Below, piece after piece: positions 29,662-37,990 of a DNA stretch of 64,000 bases. The position numbers and the translations under genes are program-made. The notes beneath the pieces are model-generated. The model searched no databases and was not told the origin of the DNA. It was given only the letters and a program-made list of their open reading frames with translations. Positions within the stretch are counted from its first letter, which is position 1. Each line of letters starts with the position of its first letter. Source of the stretch: Pigmentibacter ruber (GTDB taxonomy: Bacteria > Bdellovibrionota_B > Oligoflexia > Silvanigrellales > Silvanigrellaceae); assembly GCF_009792895.1 (NCBI RefSeq), contig NZ_WSSC01000004.1:62001-126000 (forward strand), read 5' to 3'.

Positions 29662-30764
29662 TTACAGCTCCTCTCTTCAGACATAGATGGAATAACAAAT
29701 ATTTTAATTGTATTAAACTCAGATTCTCTTGATTTATGAGAAAATAATTGCTTTAATTTTAATGGTAATTCATTGAGACTAATCTTTTCAGAAATTAGAT
29801 TTTCAAAGTCAAATCCACTTTTTAAAATATTGATTGCATCATACCAGTCATTATCAGGTATTTCCGGATCATAATTTGAATTCCATGTTCCTTTTATTAC
29901 TAATTCTTTACGTAAAATTGAACTTACCATTTTCTTTGGGATTTCTAAATCTGAATATATATTACCCATCCAAACAATTGTTCCTCCTGGTTGAGCTATT
30001 TGAATCGTGTAGCGAAATGTATCAGGAGATCCACAAGATTCAATGACATGCGAAAATTGATTAGAATTTCTCGTTAAGTATTTTTCCCATTCTTCGCTAT
30101 TTTCTAAGCAAATATTATTTTGAAATTCACATTTATTTTGATCAAGTTTAAACTTATTTCTATCAATCAAAGTTACTGAAATTTGCGGATCAATCCAATT
30201 CAATAATTTTGCACATAGTAATCCTAAAAAACCTGCTCCAAGAATTGCAACATTAATTTTATTTTCGTAACTTTGCTGAATATTTTTCCCAAATAAACCA
30301 CATTTTTTTATTGCGTGAATACAAACAGATAAAGGCTCTAATGCAGCTGCTCTATCTAATTTAACTGAAAAAGGTAAAGGAATTAAATTCCATTCATTTA
30401 CATTTAAAAACTCTGAAAAACCACCATGTCGGCGTGAACCATAATAATCATAGTTTTTGCATTGTACAAAAGCACGATTTAAACAAAAACTACAATTTTG
30501 GCATGGTATAAGAGGATAAACCGCAACATTATCTCCCACTTTAATATTTTTAACATTTTCTCCTATTGCAACAACTTCACCCGATAATTCGTGCCCCATA
30601 ATAAGTGGATAAAAATAAGCACCATTGTCAAAGCTTCTAAAAATATCTGAAGAACAAACACCTGTTGCTGCAATTTTTATTTGACATTCATTGGGATTTG
30701 GAGAATTAATAGCAAAATCTTCTATTATTAGTTGTTTGTTAGAATGCAATACTACTGCTTTCAT
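29658..30764 (-). CDS. GatD-like zinc polyol-phosphate dehydrogenase
   Basis: 368 residues. TGVCSSDIFRSFDNGAYFYPLIMGHELSGEV, PLIPCQNCSFCLNRAFVQC and YYGSRRHGGFSEF closely follow galactitol-1-phosphate 5-dehydrogenase (GatD), as does LRKELVIKGTWNSN near the C-terminus. The catalytic Cys is in GVCSSD (usual CGSD has Gly before Ser) and the structural zinc cysteines are kept. It would interconvert a polyol phosphate and a ketose phosphate. No phosphotransferase system gene is nearby, so a biosynthetic role in the glycan cluster is more likely than galactitol use. AAAGGAAG precedes the ATG. Confidence 0.8.
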   Translation of the reverse strand: MKAVVLHSNKQLIIEDFAINSPNPNECQIKIAATGVCSSDIFRSFDNGAYFYPLIMGHELSGEVVAIGENVKNIKVGDNVAVYPLIPCQNCSFCLNRAFVQCKNYDYYGSRRHGGFSEFLNVNEWNLIPLPFSVKLDRAAALEPLSVCIHAIKKCGLFGKNIQQSYENKINVAILGAGFLGLLCAKLLNWIDPQISVTLIDRNKFKLDQNKCEFQNNICLENSEEWEKYLTRNSNQFSHVIESCGSPDTFRYTIQIAQPGGTIVWMGNIYSDLEIPKKMVSSILRKELVIKGTWNSNYDPEIPDNDWYDAINILKSGFDFENLISEKISLNELPLKLKQLFSHKSRESEFNTIKIFVIPSMSEERSCN

Positions 30765-30811
30765 AGACTTCCTTTATTCAAAACAAATTACTGCGAAATT
30801 AAACTCAACCG

Positions 30812-30842
30812 TCAATTCAATTATAAATAAAAATTGAATTGA
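30812..30842. repeat. perfect 11-bp inverted repeat after the glycosyltransferase stop
   Basis: TCAATTCAATT at 30812-30822 pairs perfectly with AATTGAATTGA at 30832-30842 around a 9-base loop. It begins 1 base after the glycosyltransferase stop codon (30844-30846, minus strand) and lies 48 bp before the GatD-like start. There is no following T-run on either strand, so full termination is doubtful; partial attenuation or mRNA-end protection is possible. Confidence 0.5.
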
Positions 30843-30843
30843 T

Positions 30844-31608
30844 TTAATTATTAAGTTTAATCGATTTCTTTACTCTACCTTCAGTATGAGCTAGAACAAA
30901 CATATATTTTATTGCTATTAGAATAGTCTTATAACGGCTAAAAAAATTAGATGCCCAACTAGAGACACCAAATTGACGGTCAGGAAACTTTACAGGTATT
31001 TCTTTTACTTCATAACCATATTTTATCGCATTATATAAAATATAAAGATCAAATGAAAAACCAACAGGCGGATCTGCGACTAGTTTTAATAACATCCTGG
31101 AAAAAACTTTTGGCTGAGCATTTATCTCATTCATTTTTAATCCCACAATTAGATAAACCATGAATTCAAAAATTCTACTCACCAAGACACTTTTCCAATC
31201 CCTTCCACTTCTTATTCCTTTTACCAATGTTAAAGATGAATAAGAGTCTTTTGCTAAGCTATATGCTCGAAAAGCATCGTCAGGGTCACATTGCAAATCT
31301 GCATGAGACCAGCCAACAAATTTTGCGGTAGTAGTTATTAAACCTTTCCAAACTCCAAACCCATATCCATTATTAGACTTGACAGTAACCACACGAAACC
31401 AATCTTTGTATTCAGTTTGCATAAGATGTTCTAAAACCTTACAGGAATCATCTAAACTTCCATTTTCTACTATTATTAATTGAAAATTATCCGGATTAAA
31501 ACCCGATTTTTTGGCAGAAGAAACGACCTTAGAGATTAATGGCGCCAAAGATCTAGACTCATTATATGCAGGAATTACCAATTCAAAATCTAATTGATTT
31601 ATCACCAT
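30844..31608 (-). CDS. family 2 glycosyltransferase (DPM1/polyprenyl-phosphate type)
   Basis: 254 residues. VIPAYNESRSLAPLI at the start, VENGSLDDS, and WSHADLQCDPDDAF (metal-binding DxD-like region near residue 98) are GT-A features of dolichol-phosphate mannosyltransferase-like enzymes. SGRDWKSVLVSRIFEFMVYLIVG and FPDRQFGVSSW follow, the latter like the R-x-x-G-x-S motif of this family. No extra C-terminal TM domain. Likely makes a polyprenyl-phosphate sugar or transfers onto a lipid carrier. First gene of the minus-strand glycan run, with a strong promoter 70 bp upstream. Confidence 0.83.
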   Translation of the reverse strand: MVINQLDFELVIPAYNESRSLAPLISKVVSSAKKSGFNPDNFQLIIVENGSLDDSCKVLEHLMQTEYKDWFRVVTVKSNNGYGFGVWKGLITTTAKFVGWSHADLQCDPDDAFRAYSLAKDSYSSLTLVKGIRSGRDWKSVLVSRIFEFMVYLIVGLKMNEINAQPKVFSRMLLKLVADPPVGFSFDLYILYNAIKYGYEVKEIPVKFPDRQFGVSSWASNFFSRYKTILIAIKYMFVLAHTEGRVKKSIKLNN

Positions 31609-31675
31609 GTCTTAATAACTTTCAATACTATTTTTGTTCAAATAATAATACATCTATTAACTAGTTCGCTGCAAA

Positions 31676-31704
31676 ATTATAGCATAGATATCATAATTTT
31701 ACAA
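31676..31704 (-). promoter_or_regulatory. strong sigma-70 type promoter candidate for the glycan gene run
   Basis: On the minus strand: -35 TTGTAA (31699-31704), 17-bp spacer, consensus -10 TATAAT (31676-31681) preceded by an extended TGC. Transcription would start near 31669, about 60 bases before the glycosyltransferase ATG at 31608. All genes from there to the left edge point the same way. Confidence 0.7.
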
Positions 31705-31796
31705 ACTTTTAGTAAACAAGAGAATTTCATAACTACGTTTCAATAAAGCTGTTACTATGATTTTATTCTTTCCATTGATTTTATTTAAATTATAAA

Positions 31797-33293
31797 TTAA
31801 TTTAGAATTTTGTTTAAATATTCAAATCTATTTTCAAGCCATGTTTTTATTTTTTCAAAATCTTCTATTTCAAATTTTTTTTCTGGTCTATTTTCCCAAT
31901 ACAGTAACTCTCGTTCATAAGCGTTGTTTGATTTTAAATGATTGTATTGTTGTTCTAAGCTTTTTACTAATATATTCTTTAATTTATTCTTATTATTTTT
32001 CCAATATTCAACATATTTAACTCTAAAATTATTTGTATTATTAGTTAAACATGCAAATAAACTACCATCACTCTTTAGTTCATCATCTGAAAAAGTACTT
32101 ACATAGGAAAAACCTGATAACTCACCAAAAGCTCCTTCGCCAAAAAAAGAGGTATCTAAATCCCAGATAATAAAGTATACACGATCATTTTTAAAACCAT
32201 TTTTATAGAATTCTTTTACCGTACCTTTTTCCAAGGAAACAAAGCAGTTATTAATAATATTGTCATATGCATTTAGCATCAATACAGTGCTTATGAAAGC
32301 AAATGCATACTCTTTATCAATGGTGTTTTCAATTTCTCTATCGCATTTCATGAATAGTTTTCTCATTTCATCTGTATATAAATTTTCTTTATGAAATTTA
32401 TGATTACTACTATTTTCAATTAAATTATCTTCACTGTTAAGAATTCTATATATTACACTTTTATTATTTGGCGCAAATTCTATAGTATGTCTTTTATTAC
32501 TTGGAGGATTTTTTAATATCTTTGTATTTAATGCGCTATAAAGCACATAAATTCCTTTGTAAGAATTATTTATGAACAAATCAATATAAATTCCTTTAAT
32601 TTTATGATGTTTAGCATTATTAATAGAAGAATTAAACAACTTTTGTCCCGATAGATCTTTAAGCAAACTTGGATCTGGAGCAGAAGCATATAATACATAA
32701 TGATTTATATTTGAATTTATTTTAAATCTCCTGTTCAAAGTTTCACTAAATACTCCATCACTATAAATTGCTATTGACTTTTTTGAAAGAGATAAAGTTC
32801 CAGCCCCTCGAAAGTTTGCTTTAATTTTATGCTTAGATACAATTCCATTGTCAATTAAATCTAAATCTGTACTAATAATATTAGGAAAATTTTGAATATT
32901 ACTATCCTTAATTTTTATAATCGGGATAGATGAAATATACAAAGTATATTTTTCATAATTACCACCACATCCTAAATCTAAGTTAATTTTTTCACTTTTT
33001 ACAAACTCTATCAAGTCAGAATTATTATCAATTTCTTTTTCGTCAATTTTTATTTTCGCTTGACAACTGTCATTCATATTAATTATTAACTTTCCTTTAA
33101 TACTAGATGGTGAATTATAAATCATTATTTTTTTTTCTTTATCTATTACTAATTTTGAGTTATTAACCGTTACTTTATTGATATCAAAAGCAGCACTTTG
33201 ATTAGGATTGTTAGGAATATTTTTTTTACATGAAAGAACTAAGAAAAATAAAATTAGTATATTTACTTTTATTCCAAAATTATTTATTCGCAT
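31797..33293 (-). CDS. CotH-like kinase domain lipoprotein
   Basis: 498 residues. A signal peptide ends in the lipobox LVLSC (Cys about residue 22), so the protein should be a lipoprotein. YVLYASAPDPSLLKDLSGQKLF, IYIDLFINNSYKGIYVLYS and VYFIIWDLDTSFFGEGAFGE follow the CotH order (arginine-replaced substrate loop, strand-turn, and the WDxD metal motif). CotH proteins are atypical secreted protein kinases that phosphorylate surface proteins in spores and some Gram-negatives; here the target is unknown. Extended N-terminal beta-rich region of about 130 residues precedes the domain. Monocistronic by spacing. CGGAG precedes the ATG. Confidence 0.72.
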   Translation of the reverse strand: MRINNFGIKVNILILFFLVLSCKKNIPNNPNQSAAFDINKVTVNNSKLVIDKEKKIMIYNSPSSIKGKLIINMNDSCQAKIKIDEKEIDNNSDLIEFVKSEKINLDLGCGGNYEKYTLYISSIPIIKIKDSNIQNFPNIISTDLDLIDNGIVSKHKIKANFRGAGTLSLSKKSIAIYSDGVFSETLNRRFKINSNINHYVLYASAPDPSLLKDLSGQKLFNSSINNAKHHKIKGIYIDLFINNSYKGIYVLYSALNTKILKNPPSNKRHTIEFAPNNKSVIYRILNSEDNLIENSSNHKFHKENLYTDEMRKLFMKCDREIENTIDKEYAFAFISTVLMLNAYDNIINNCFVSLEKGTVKEFYKNGFKNDRVYFIIWDLDTSFFGEGAFGELSGFSYVSTFSDDELKSDGSLFACLTNNTNNFRVKYVEYWKNNKNKLKNILVKSLEQQYNHLKSNNAYERELLYWENRPEKKFEIEDFEKIKTWLENRFEYLNKILN

Positions 33294-33361
33294 AATAGCT
33301 CCGCATAGAGTATTATGAAATAAATCGGTATCTTATAAATTTTCTTTATTAATTATAAGAA

Positions 33362-34933
33362 CTATTTAGGCATAAATTTACTAACAACTTTTTTTACTTC
33401 ATCAAGGCCAGCTTCTTTTGTAATATAAAATACATTATCATACTTAAATCCATTTTCTCCGCCTTGATTTACAAGGTTACTACTAAAGAAAATGAATGGT
33501 GTTTGTATTTTTTCTTCACGCAAAGCAACCAAAAAATGTGGACCAGTCATCCTTGGCATTCTAACATCACAAACTATAGCAACAATTCTTTCGGCAAGTG
33601 GTTTTTTATCTTCTTGCTGAAAATATTCTAAAGCTTCCAAACCATCTCCAGCTTCTATAGATTCCCAACCTGCCTGTTTCATTGCGCGTTTCACAAGTCT
33701 ACGAATATCTTGTTCATCATCAACAATTAAAACTAATGGATTGTCTTTTCCTGCAAATTTTTCTGTTGCTGTATTGCTACTATCAACTGAAGATACTTTT
33801 TCACTATCATCTTTATGCGCTTCTTCTGCTTCTTGAAAACAATTTAATCCAAGGCTGAACAAAATATGTGAATCTTGTAAAATAGCTTCAAATTTTGCAC
33901 TACCAGGCATTTTATTGGCAAATTTTTCTAAAGTTGTTGTGGCAATTTTTTGTTTTCCACCTGGAATACAAGCACATTGTGCTGATATCGTAACAAATTC
34001 ATCGTTGCCATTAATATCAATATAAATAACGCTGTTACCTTGTGGAATAACATTGCATAATTCAGCAAAAGCGGCATTCAACCACATAATAAAGTTAACA
34101 GGATTTGCTAATACTGCAGGATCATACGTATCATCTTTTCTAATTTTATAAGTAACACCTTGTGTAGTAAAACGATGCACATTTAGCATAAGAGCATCAT
34201 CCACCATACTCATAATTTTAGTAATTTGAGTTTCTGACAGCTTAGGGTTAGAAAATTTTCTAAACCATACTGCTAAATCCTGAATGTCTTGCATATATTG
34301 CAAGGCTTTTTTCATATCATCTTGCGAAGCAGGATCTGCTAAAGCTGGCATGATTTGAGTTTGTAAAATGCCTCGACACATTGTTATTGGATTAATCAAC
34401 TGATGGGCGATATCTGCACCTATTTCAGATATTGTATTCATTCTAACGGAATAATGTAATTCAGCTTGCGCTGACATAAGATCAGCCATTTTTTCACGCA
34501 TTTGCGCATGTGTACTTTGTAATTCATCATACATTTTGGTTAAACTTAAATCTGCAATTTCCATACAAATCAGAATTTCTTCATTGCCATTCTGCGGAAT
34601 AATAATTTTATGCAGTTTAACTTCAGCAGGAAATGATCCAACTGGCCCTCTTCTTACTTGACGTTGAAAATCATAAGCTTGTCCTAAACTCATTGCTATA
34701 TTAAATAAGTCATAAATTAATTTATGATCTTTTTTATCAAACAAGTCACTAATATTAACTTTAGCTGCAGATTTACCTGCTCCACCAAACCATGTTTGTT
34801 TTTTAAAAGTGGCATTACACCAACGCATGAAGTGATCATCTGGACTAAAAAGCGCTATACCAGTTGAAACATTTTTTAGAATTTGGGCCGCAAGATCTTT
34901 ATCCAGATCCTTGCTAAATTCTGCTGCTGACAT
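33362..34933 (-). CDS. PAS / degenerate histidine kinase / receiver protein
   Basis: 523 residues. An N-terminal PAS-like domain (about 15-130), a short coiled coil, then an H-box-like segment ISEIGADIAHQLINPITMC (about 165-183), a poorly conserved ATPase region (LNAAFAELCNV as a possible N box, no clear GxG loops), and a C-terminal receiver from about 400 with VLIVDDEQD, the phosphorylatable Asp in CDVRMP, the T/S position as FFSS and the Lys in YITKEAG. The kinase half looks inactive or noncanonical, while the receiver looks intact. It is the third gene of a module with a STAS protein and an RsbW-like ATPase. Confidence 0.75.
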   Translation of the reverse strand: MSAAEFSKDLDKDLAAQILKNVSTGIALFSPDDHFMRWCNATFKKQTWFGGAGKSAAKVNISDLFDKKDHKLIYDLFNIAMSLGQAYDFQRQVRRGPVGSFPAEVKLHKIIIPQNGNEEILICMEIADLSLTKMYDELQSTHAQMREKMADLMSAQAELHYSVRMNTISEIGADIAHQLINPITMCRGILQTQIMPALADPASQDDMKKALQYMQDIQDLAVWFRKFSNPKLSETQITKIMSMVDDALMLNVHRFTTQGVTYKIRKDDTYDPAVLANPVNFIMWLNAAFAELCNVIPQGNSVIYIDINGNDEFVTISAQCACIPGGKQKIATTTLEKFANKMPGSAKFEAILQDSHILFSLGLNCFQEAEEAHKDDSEKVSSVDSSNTATEKFAGKDNPLVLIVDDEQDIRRLVKRAMKQAGWESIEAGDGLEALEYFQQEDKKPLAERIVAIVCDVRMPRMTGPHFLVALREEKIQTPFIFFSSNLVNQGGENGFKYDNVFYITKEAGLDEVKKVVSKFMPK

Positions 34934-34935
34934 TT

Positions 34936-35871
34936 CTAATGTTTTTCCTCAACAACAAAAAAATGAAAACTTCTTAATCTACTATCAAAATCTTTAAAGC
35001 GTTTTTCAAAGCGCATAAGGCAGACTACTTCGGTCATTTTTCCAGGTTTTACATTCACTATAAAGTGGTGCAATCTATCAAAAATAAGTTTTATACCTAA
35101 GCCACCACTTACTCTTTTTCCCATAGATTCTGTTTTTTGATTTTCATCAATATACTGCATAACAGTTTTTTTACTTAAAGTACCAAAAGGATCACTGACA
35201 GAAATTCCAAATACTTCTCCGTCAAAACCCCACTTCATTTTTACCGTTTCACTATCTTCCAATTCAAATGCTTCATGGCGCGCACAATTTTTCATCCGAG
35301 GATTTGCATCAAAAACTGCATTTAATAATAGCTCATCTGCAAGTTCACAAACTCTATGTGCATAGTGTTGAAAACGTTCTGTATTTCCACCAATTTTAAT
35401 AATAAAGCCTTCGAGATTTGTAAGCGCTTCTCTTTTATCAATTTGATTTTTAATTTTTTTTTCATTAAAAATTGAGGGAAATCCGAGGTGTTTATCTAAA
35501 CCTGGATAATCTTTTGTTTCAAACTTTTTTAATAACAAAATTAACTCTCTAGCATCAAATTCACCGTTATTTGTTGCAACAAAGCATTGAATATTAGCAC
35601 AATCCATTAAACTAGGAATCACTTTTTGCAGAGACTCTTGTAAAATAACTATAATTCTACTTTCTGGGTATGAAAAAGAAAACTCTTTAAGAAAGTCTAC
35701 TTTTCTTGCATCTGCAAACAAAAAAAATCTTTCATGCTTCTCTTTTGCTGCAAAAATTTTTGCTTCTTCTTCTGTTTTACATGGCTGAAAATCAACTCCA
35801 GCCGAACGTGTTAACATTCCCAATTTATTTTGAAAAGCTATGGAATCAGGTAAGAAGCAAACAACTTTCAA
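34936..35871 (-). CDS. RsbW/SpoIIAB-like ATPase with N-terminal receiver-like domain
   Basis: 311 residues. Residues 1-125 resemble a receiver fold without a clear phospho-acceptor acidic pocket (FLFADARKVD at the expected place). Residues about 160-295 carry anti-sigma-type HATPase boxes: ADELLLNAVFDA (N box), VSDPFGTLS (G1) and GKRVSGGLGIKLIFD (G2). Such proteins bind ATP and phosphorylate STAS partners. It starts at TTG, overlapping the STAS gene stop as TTGA, preceded by GGGGAAG; no earlier ATG fits. The gap to the next gene is 2 bp. Confidence 0.75.
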   Translation of the reverse strand: MKVVCFLPDSIAFQNKLGMLTRSAGVDFQPCKTEEEAKIFAAKEKHERFFLFADARKVDFLKEFSFSYPESRIIVILQESLQKVIPSLMDCANIQCFVATNNGEFDARELILLLKKFETKDYPGLDKHLGFPSIFNEKKIKNQIDKREALTNLEGFIIKIGGNTERFQHYAHRVCELADELLLNAVFDANPRMKNCARHEAFELEDSETVKMKWGFDGEVFGISVSDPFGTLSKKTVMQYIDENQKTESMGKRVSGGLGIKLIFDRLHHFIVNVKPGKMTEVVCLMRFEKRFKDFDSRLRSFHFFVVEEKH

Positions 35872-36374
35872 GCCGCTTCCCCCTTAAATCGTTTGATATT
35901 TGAAGAAATAAAATAAAAATATTCATTTGGTTCAAAATCAATTTCTAGGTCTAGTCCGTCTTTACTCTTCATCACTAAATTAAAATCATCATAGCTTTCT
36001 TGAATTGGAATTTCTTTTCCTAATGTAAGTAACAGCGTTTCATGTGTATCATTTGATGGACAATAAAAATTAGCTTGAATACTTTCAACTAAGGTTCTCT
36101 CGCTTAAAAAATCACTGATATTAAATTGCTCGACCAACCATCTTGGAACATTTATATAGATACATTTCCCATCTTTAAACTCATCAAGTATTTTGTACCA
36201 TGCTAATATTCCGCATGAATTAGCTCTTTTTACTTTTGAGAAGTCTAAGCGTATGATTTTATCTTTCGAGTTTGCAAAAGCTTGCTCCAAACCCTTTTTG
36301 ATTTTTTCAATCGAAGACTCTTCATTAAGTAGCCCTGAAAACTCAACGCTTGAATTGTTTACTACTACTTCCAT
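35868..36374 (-). CDS. STAS-like domain protein (anti-anti-sigma type)
   Basis: 168 residues from the ATG at 36374 (GGGGTG upstream); the longer TTG start at 36398 is less likely. Residues 1-95 follow the STAS pattern, ending LDFSKVKRANSCGILAWYKIL, where the Ser in ANSCG is at the usual phosphorylation site. A C-terminal part of about 70 residues (ESIQANFYCPSNDTHE and onward) is not recognised. As the first gene of the module it is probably the antagonist switched by the ATPase encoded next. Confidence 0.7.
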   Translation of the reverse strand: MEVVVNNSSVEFSGLLNEESSIEKIKKGLEQAFANSKDKIIRLDFSKVKRANSCGILAWYKILDEFKDGKCIYINVPRWLVEQFNISDFLSERTLVESIQANFYCPSNDTHETLLLTLGKEIPIQESYDDFNLVMKSKDGLDLEIDFEPNEYFYFISSNIKRFKGEAA

Positions 36375-36453
36375 CCGTTTCACCCCAAAAGTACACAATA
36401 TTTTGTTAAATTAATATCGGTCTTAATTCTGACCTCTTTAGTTCATCAGAAAC

Positions 36454-36482
36454 TTGCTCCAAGCTTTGACCACACCTATAAA
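36454..36482 (+). promoter_or_regulatory. promoter candidate for fumC
   Basis: -35 TTGCTC (36454-36459), 17-bp spacer, -10 TATAAA (36477-36482) followed by T. It lies 85 bp before the fumC ATG and is the best box pair in the fumC/STAS divergent spacer. The -35 is weak. Confidence 0.5.
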
Positions 36483-36567
36483 TATCTAGCTAGCCTTTTT
36501 CCAGGCGCTTTTTATTTATCGAAAGGAAGCTTTTTTCTTTCTTCTCTACCTTTTAGGAGATTCTACT

Positions 36568-37962
36568 ATGTCTACTCGGATAGAAACAGATAGCATGGGC
36601 GAAATTGCAGTGCCACAAAATGCTTATTGGGGTGCACAGACTCAACGGAGTTTTCAAAACTTTAAAATCAGCGGAGAGCGATTTCCTCGTGTATTTATAA
36701 GAGCTTACGGTCTAGTCAAAAAAGCGGCAGCTCAAGTAAATTCCCATCTCGGTGAGCTAGATGCTGAGAAAGAAAAATATATCAGTCAAGCAGCTGACGA
36801 AGTGATTGCTGGAAAATTAGATGAACACTTTCCGCTTGTCGTTTGGCAAACCGGATCTGGTACACAGACTAATATGAACTTTAATGAAGTCATCTCTAAC
36901 AGAGCTATTGAACTCGCTGGAGGACAAATTGGGAGTAAGAAACCTGTTCATCCCAATGATGACGTGAATAGAGGACAAAGTACGAATGATAGTTTTCCAA
37001 CTGCAATGCACGTTGCTGCTGCGATTGCTATTCATGAAAATTTCATTCCTGCAATTGATAAAATAATTGCTACCTTTGAAAAAAAAGCAAAAGAATTTGA
37101 AAATATAATTAAAATTGGACGTACACACTTACAAGATGCAACTCCTTTGACACTTGGCGATGAAATCAGCGGATGGGTAGTTCAATTAAAAATGTCTAAA
37201 AAAGCCGTCTTAAATGCAATGGAAATGATTTATGAATTAGCCGCAGGAGGAACTGCGGTTGGGACGGGCTTGAATTCCCATAAAAACTACGCTTCTGGGA
37301 TAGCAAAAAAATTAGCGGAATTTACGAAAATTCCTTTCATCACTGCTCCAAATAAATTTCAAGCATTAGCTGGACAAGAAGCCCTAGCAACACTTTCTGG
37401 TGCCTTAAATACAACAGCCACTGCATTTATGAAAATCGCGAATGACGTTAGATGGCTTGCAAGTGGTCCTCGTTGTGGAATAGGCGAAATTTCTATTCCA
37501 GAAAATGAACCAGGAAGTTCAATCATGCCAGGTAAAGTGAATCCAACTCAAAGTGAAGCTGCAACGATGGCTTGTTGCCAAGTCATGGGAAATCATGTTG
37601 CTGTTACTGTAGCATCTAGCCAAGGAAATTTTGAACTAAACGTATTTAAGCCTGTAATTATTCATAATGTTCTTCACTCAATTCGCCTAATGACAGATTG
37701 TTTTCTTGGTTTCGAAGAACACTGTGCAAGTGGCATACAAGCTAATACCCAAAGAATTAAAGATCTCATGGAAAAATCTTTAATGTTGGTTACAGCTTTA
37801 AATACACATATTGGTTATGATAAAGCAGCAAAAATTGCTAAAACTGCTCATCATAATGGAACAACACTAAAGGAAGAAGCTATAAAATTAGGTTACCTTA
37901 CTGCAGAACAATTTGAAGCTTGGGTTGATCCTAGTAAAATGCTTTCTCCTCACGGTAAGTAA
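36568..37962 (+). CDS. fumC: class II fumarate hydratase
   Basis: 464 residues, normal length. [22 protein letters not shown] at the start, [28 protein letters not shown] and the signature [16 protein letters not shown] are all present; the catalytic Ser is in the SSIMPGKVN loop. Interconverts fumarate and L-malate in the citric acid cycle. AGGAG precedes the ATG. Codon use is somewhat richer in GC than the glycan cluster. Convergent with the glycine-rich lipoprotein gene. Confidence 0.97.
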   Translation: MSTRIETDSMGEIAVPQNAYWGAQTQRSFQNFKISGERFPRVFIRAYGLVKKAAAQVNSHLGELDAEKEKYISQAADEVIAGKLDEHFPLVVWQTGSGTQTNMNFNEVISNRAIELAGGQIGSKKPVHPNDDVNRGQSTNDSFPTAMHVAAAIAIHENFIPAIDKIIATFEKKAKEFENIIKIGRTHLQDATPLTLGDEISGWVVQLKMSKKAVLNAMEMIYELAAGGTAVGTGLNSHKNYASGIAKKLAEFTKIPFITAPNKFQALAGQEALATLSGALNTTATAFMKIANDVRWLASGPRCGIGEISIPENEPGSSIMPGKVNPTQSEAATMACCQVMGNHVAVTVASSQGNFELNVFKPVIIHNVLHSIRLMTDCFLGFEEHCASGIQANTQRIKDLMEKSLMLVTALNTHIGYDKAAKIAKTAHHNGTTLKEEAIKLGYLTAEQFEAWVDPSKMLSPHGK

Positions 37963-37964
37963 TA

Positions 37965-37990
37965 AAAATAACTTAAGGCAAAGTTATTTT
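37965..37990. terminator. AT-rich bidirectional hairpin between convergent genes
   Basis: AAAATAACTT (37965-37974) pairs perfectly with AAGTTATTTT (37981-37990) around a 6-base loop. It starts 2 bases after the fumC stop and covers the stop codon of the convergent lipoprotein gene. On the plus strand the right arm itself ends in TTTT. Weak because it has few G-C pairs. Confidence 0.45.

Noticed and set aside
33331-33360. Terminator between the receiver protein gene and the CotH-like gene
   Set aside because: Only an 8-bp AT stem with a 14-base loop and no T-run.
36486-36493. CTAGCTAG palindrome upstream of fumC as an operator
   Set aside because: Short 8-bp AT-containing palindrome with no second copy; likely chance.
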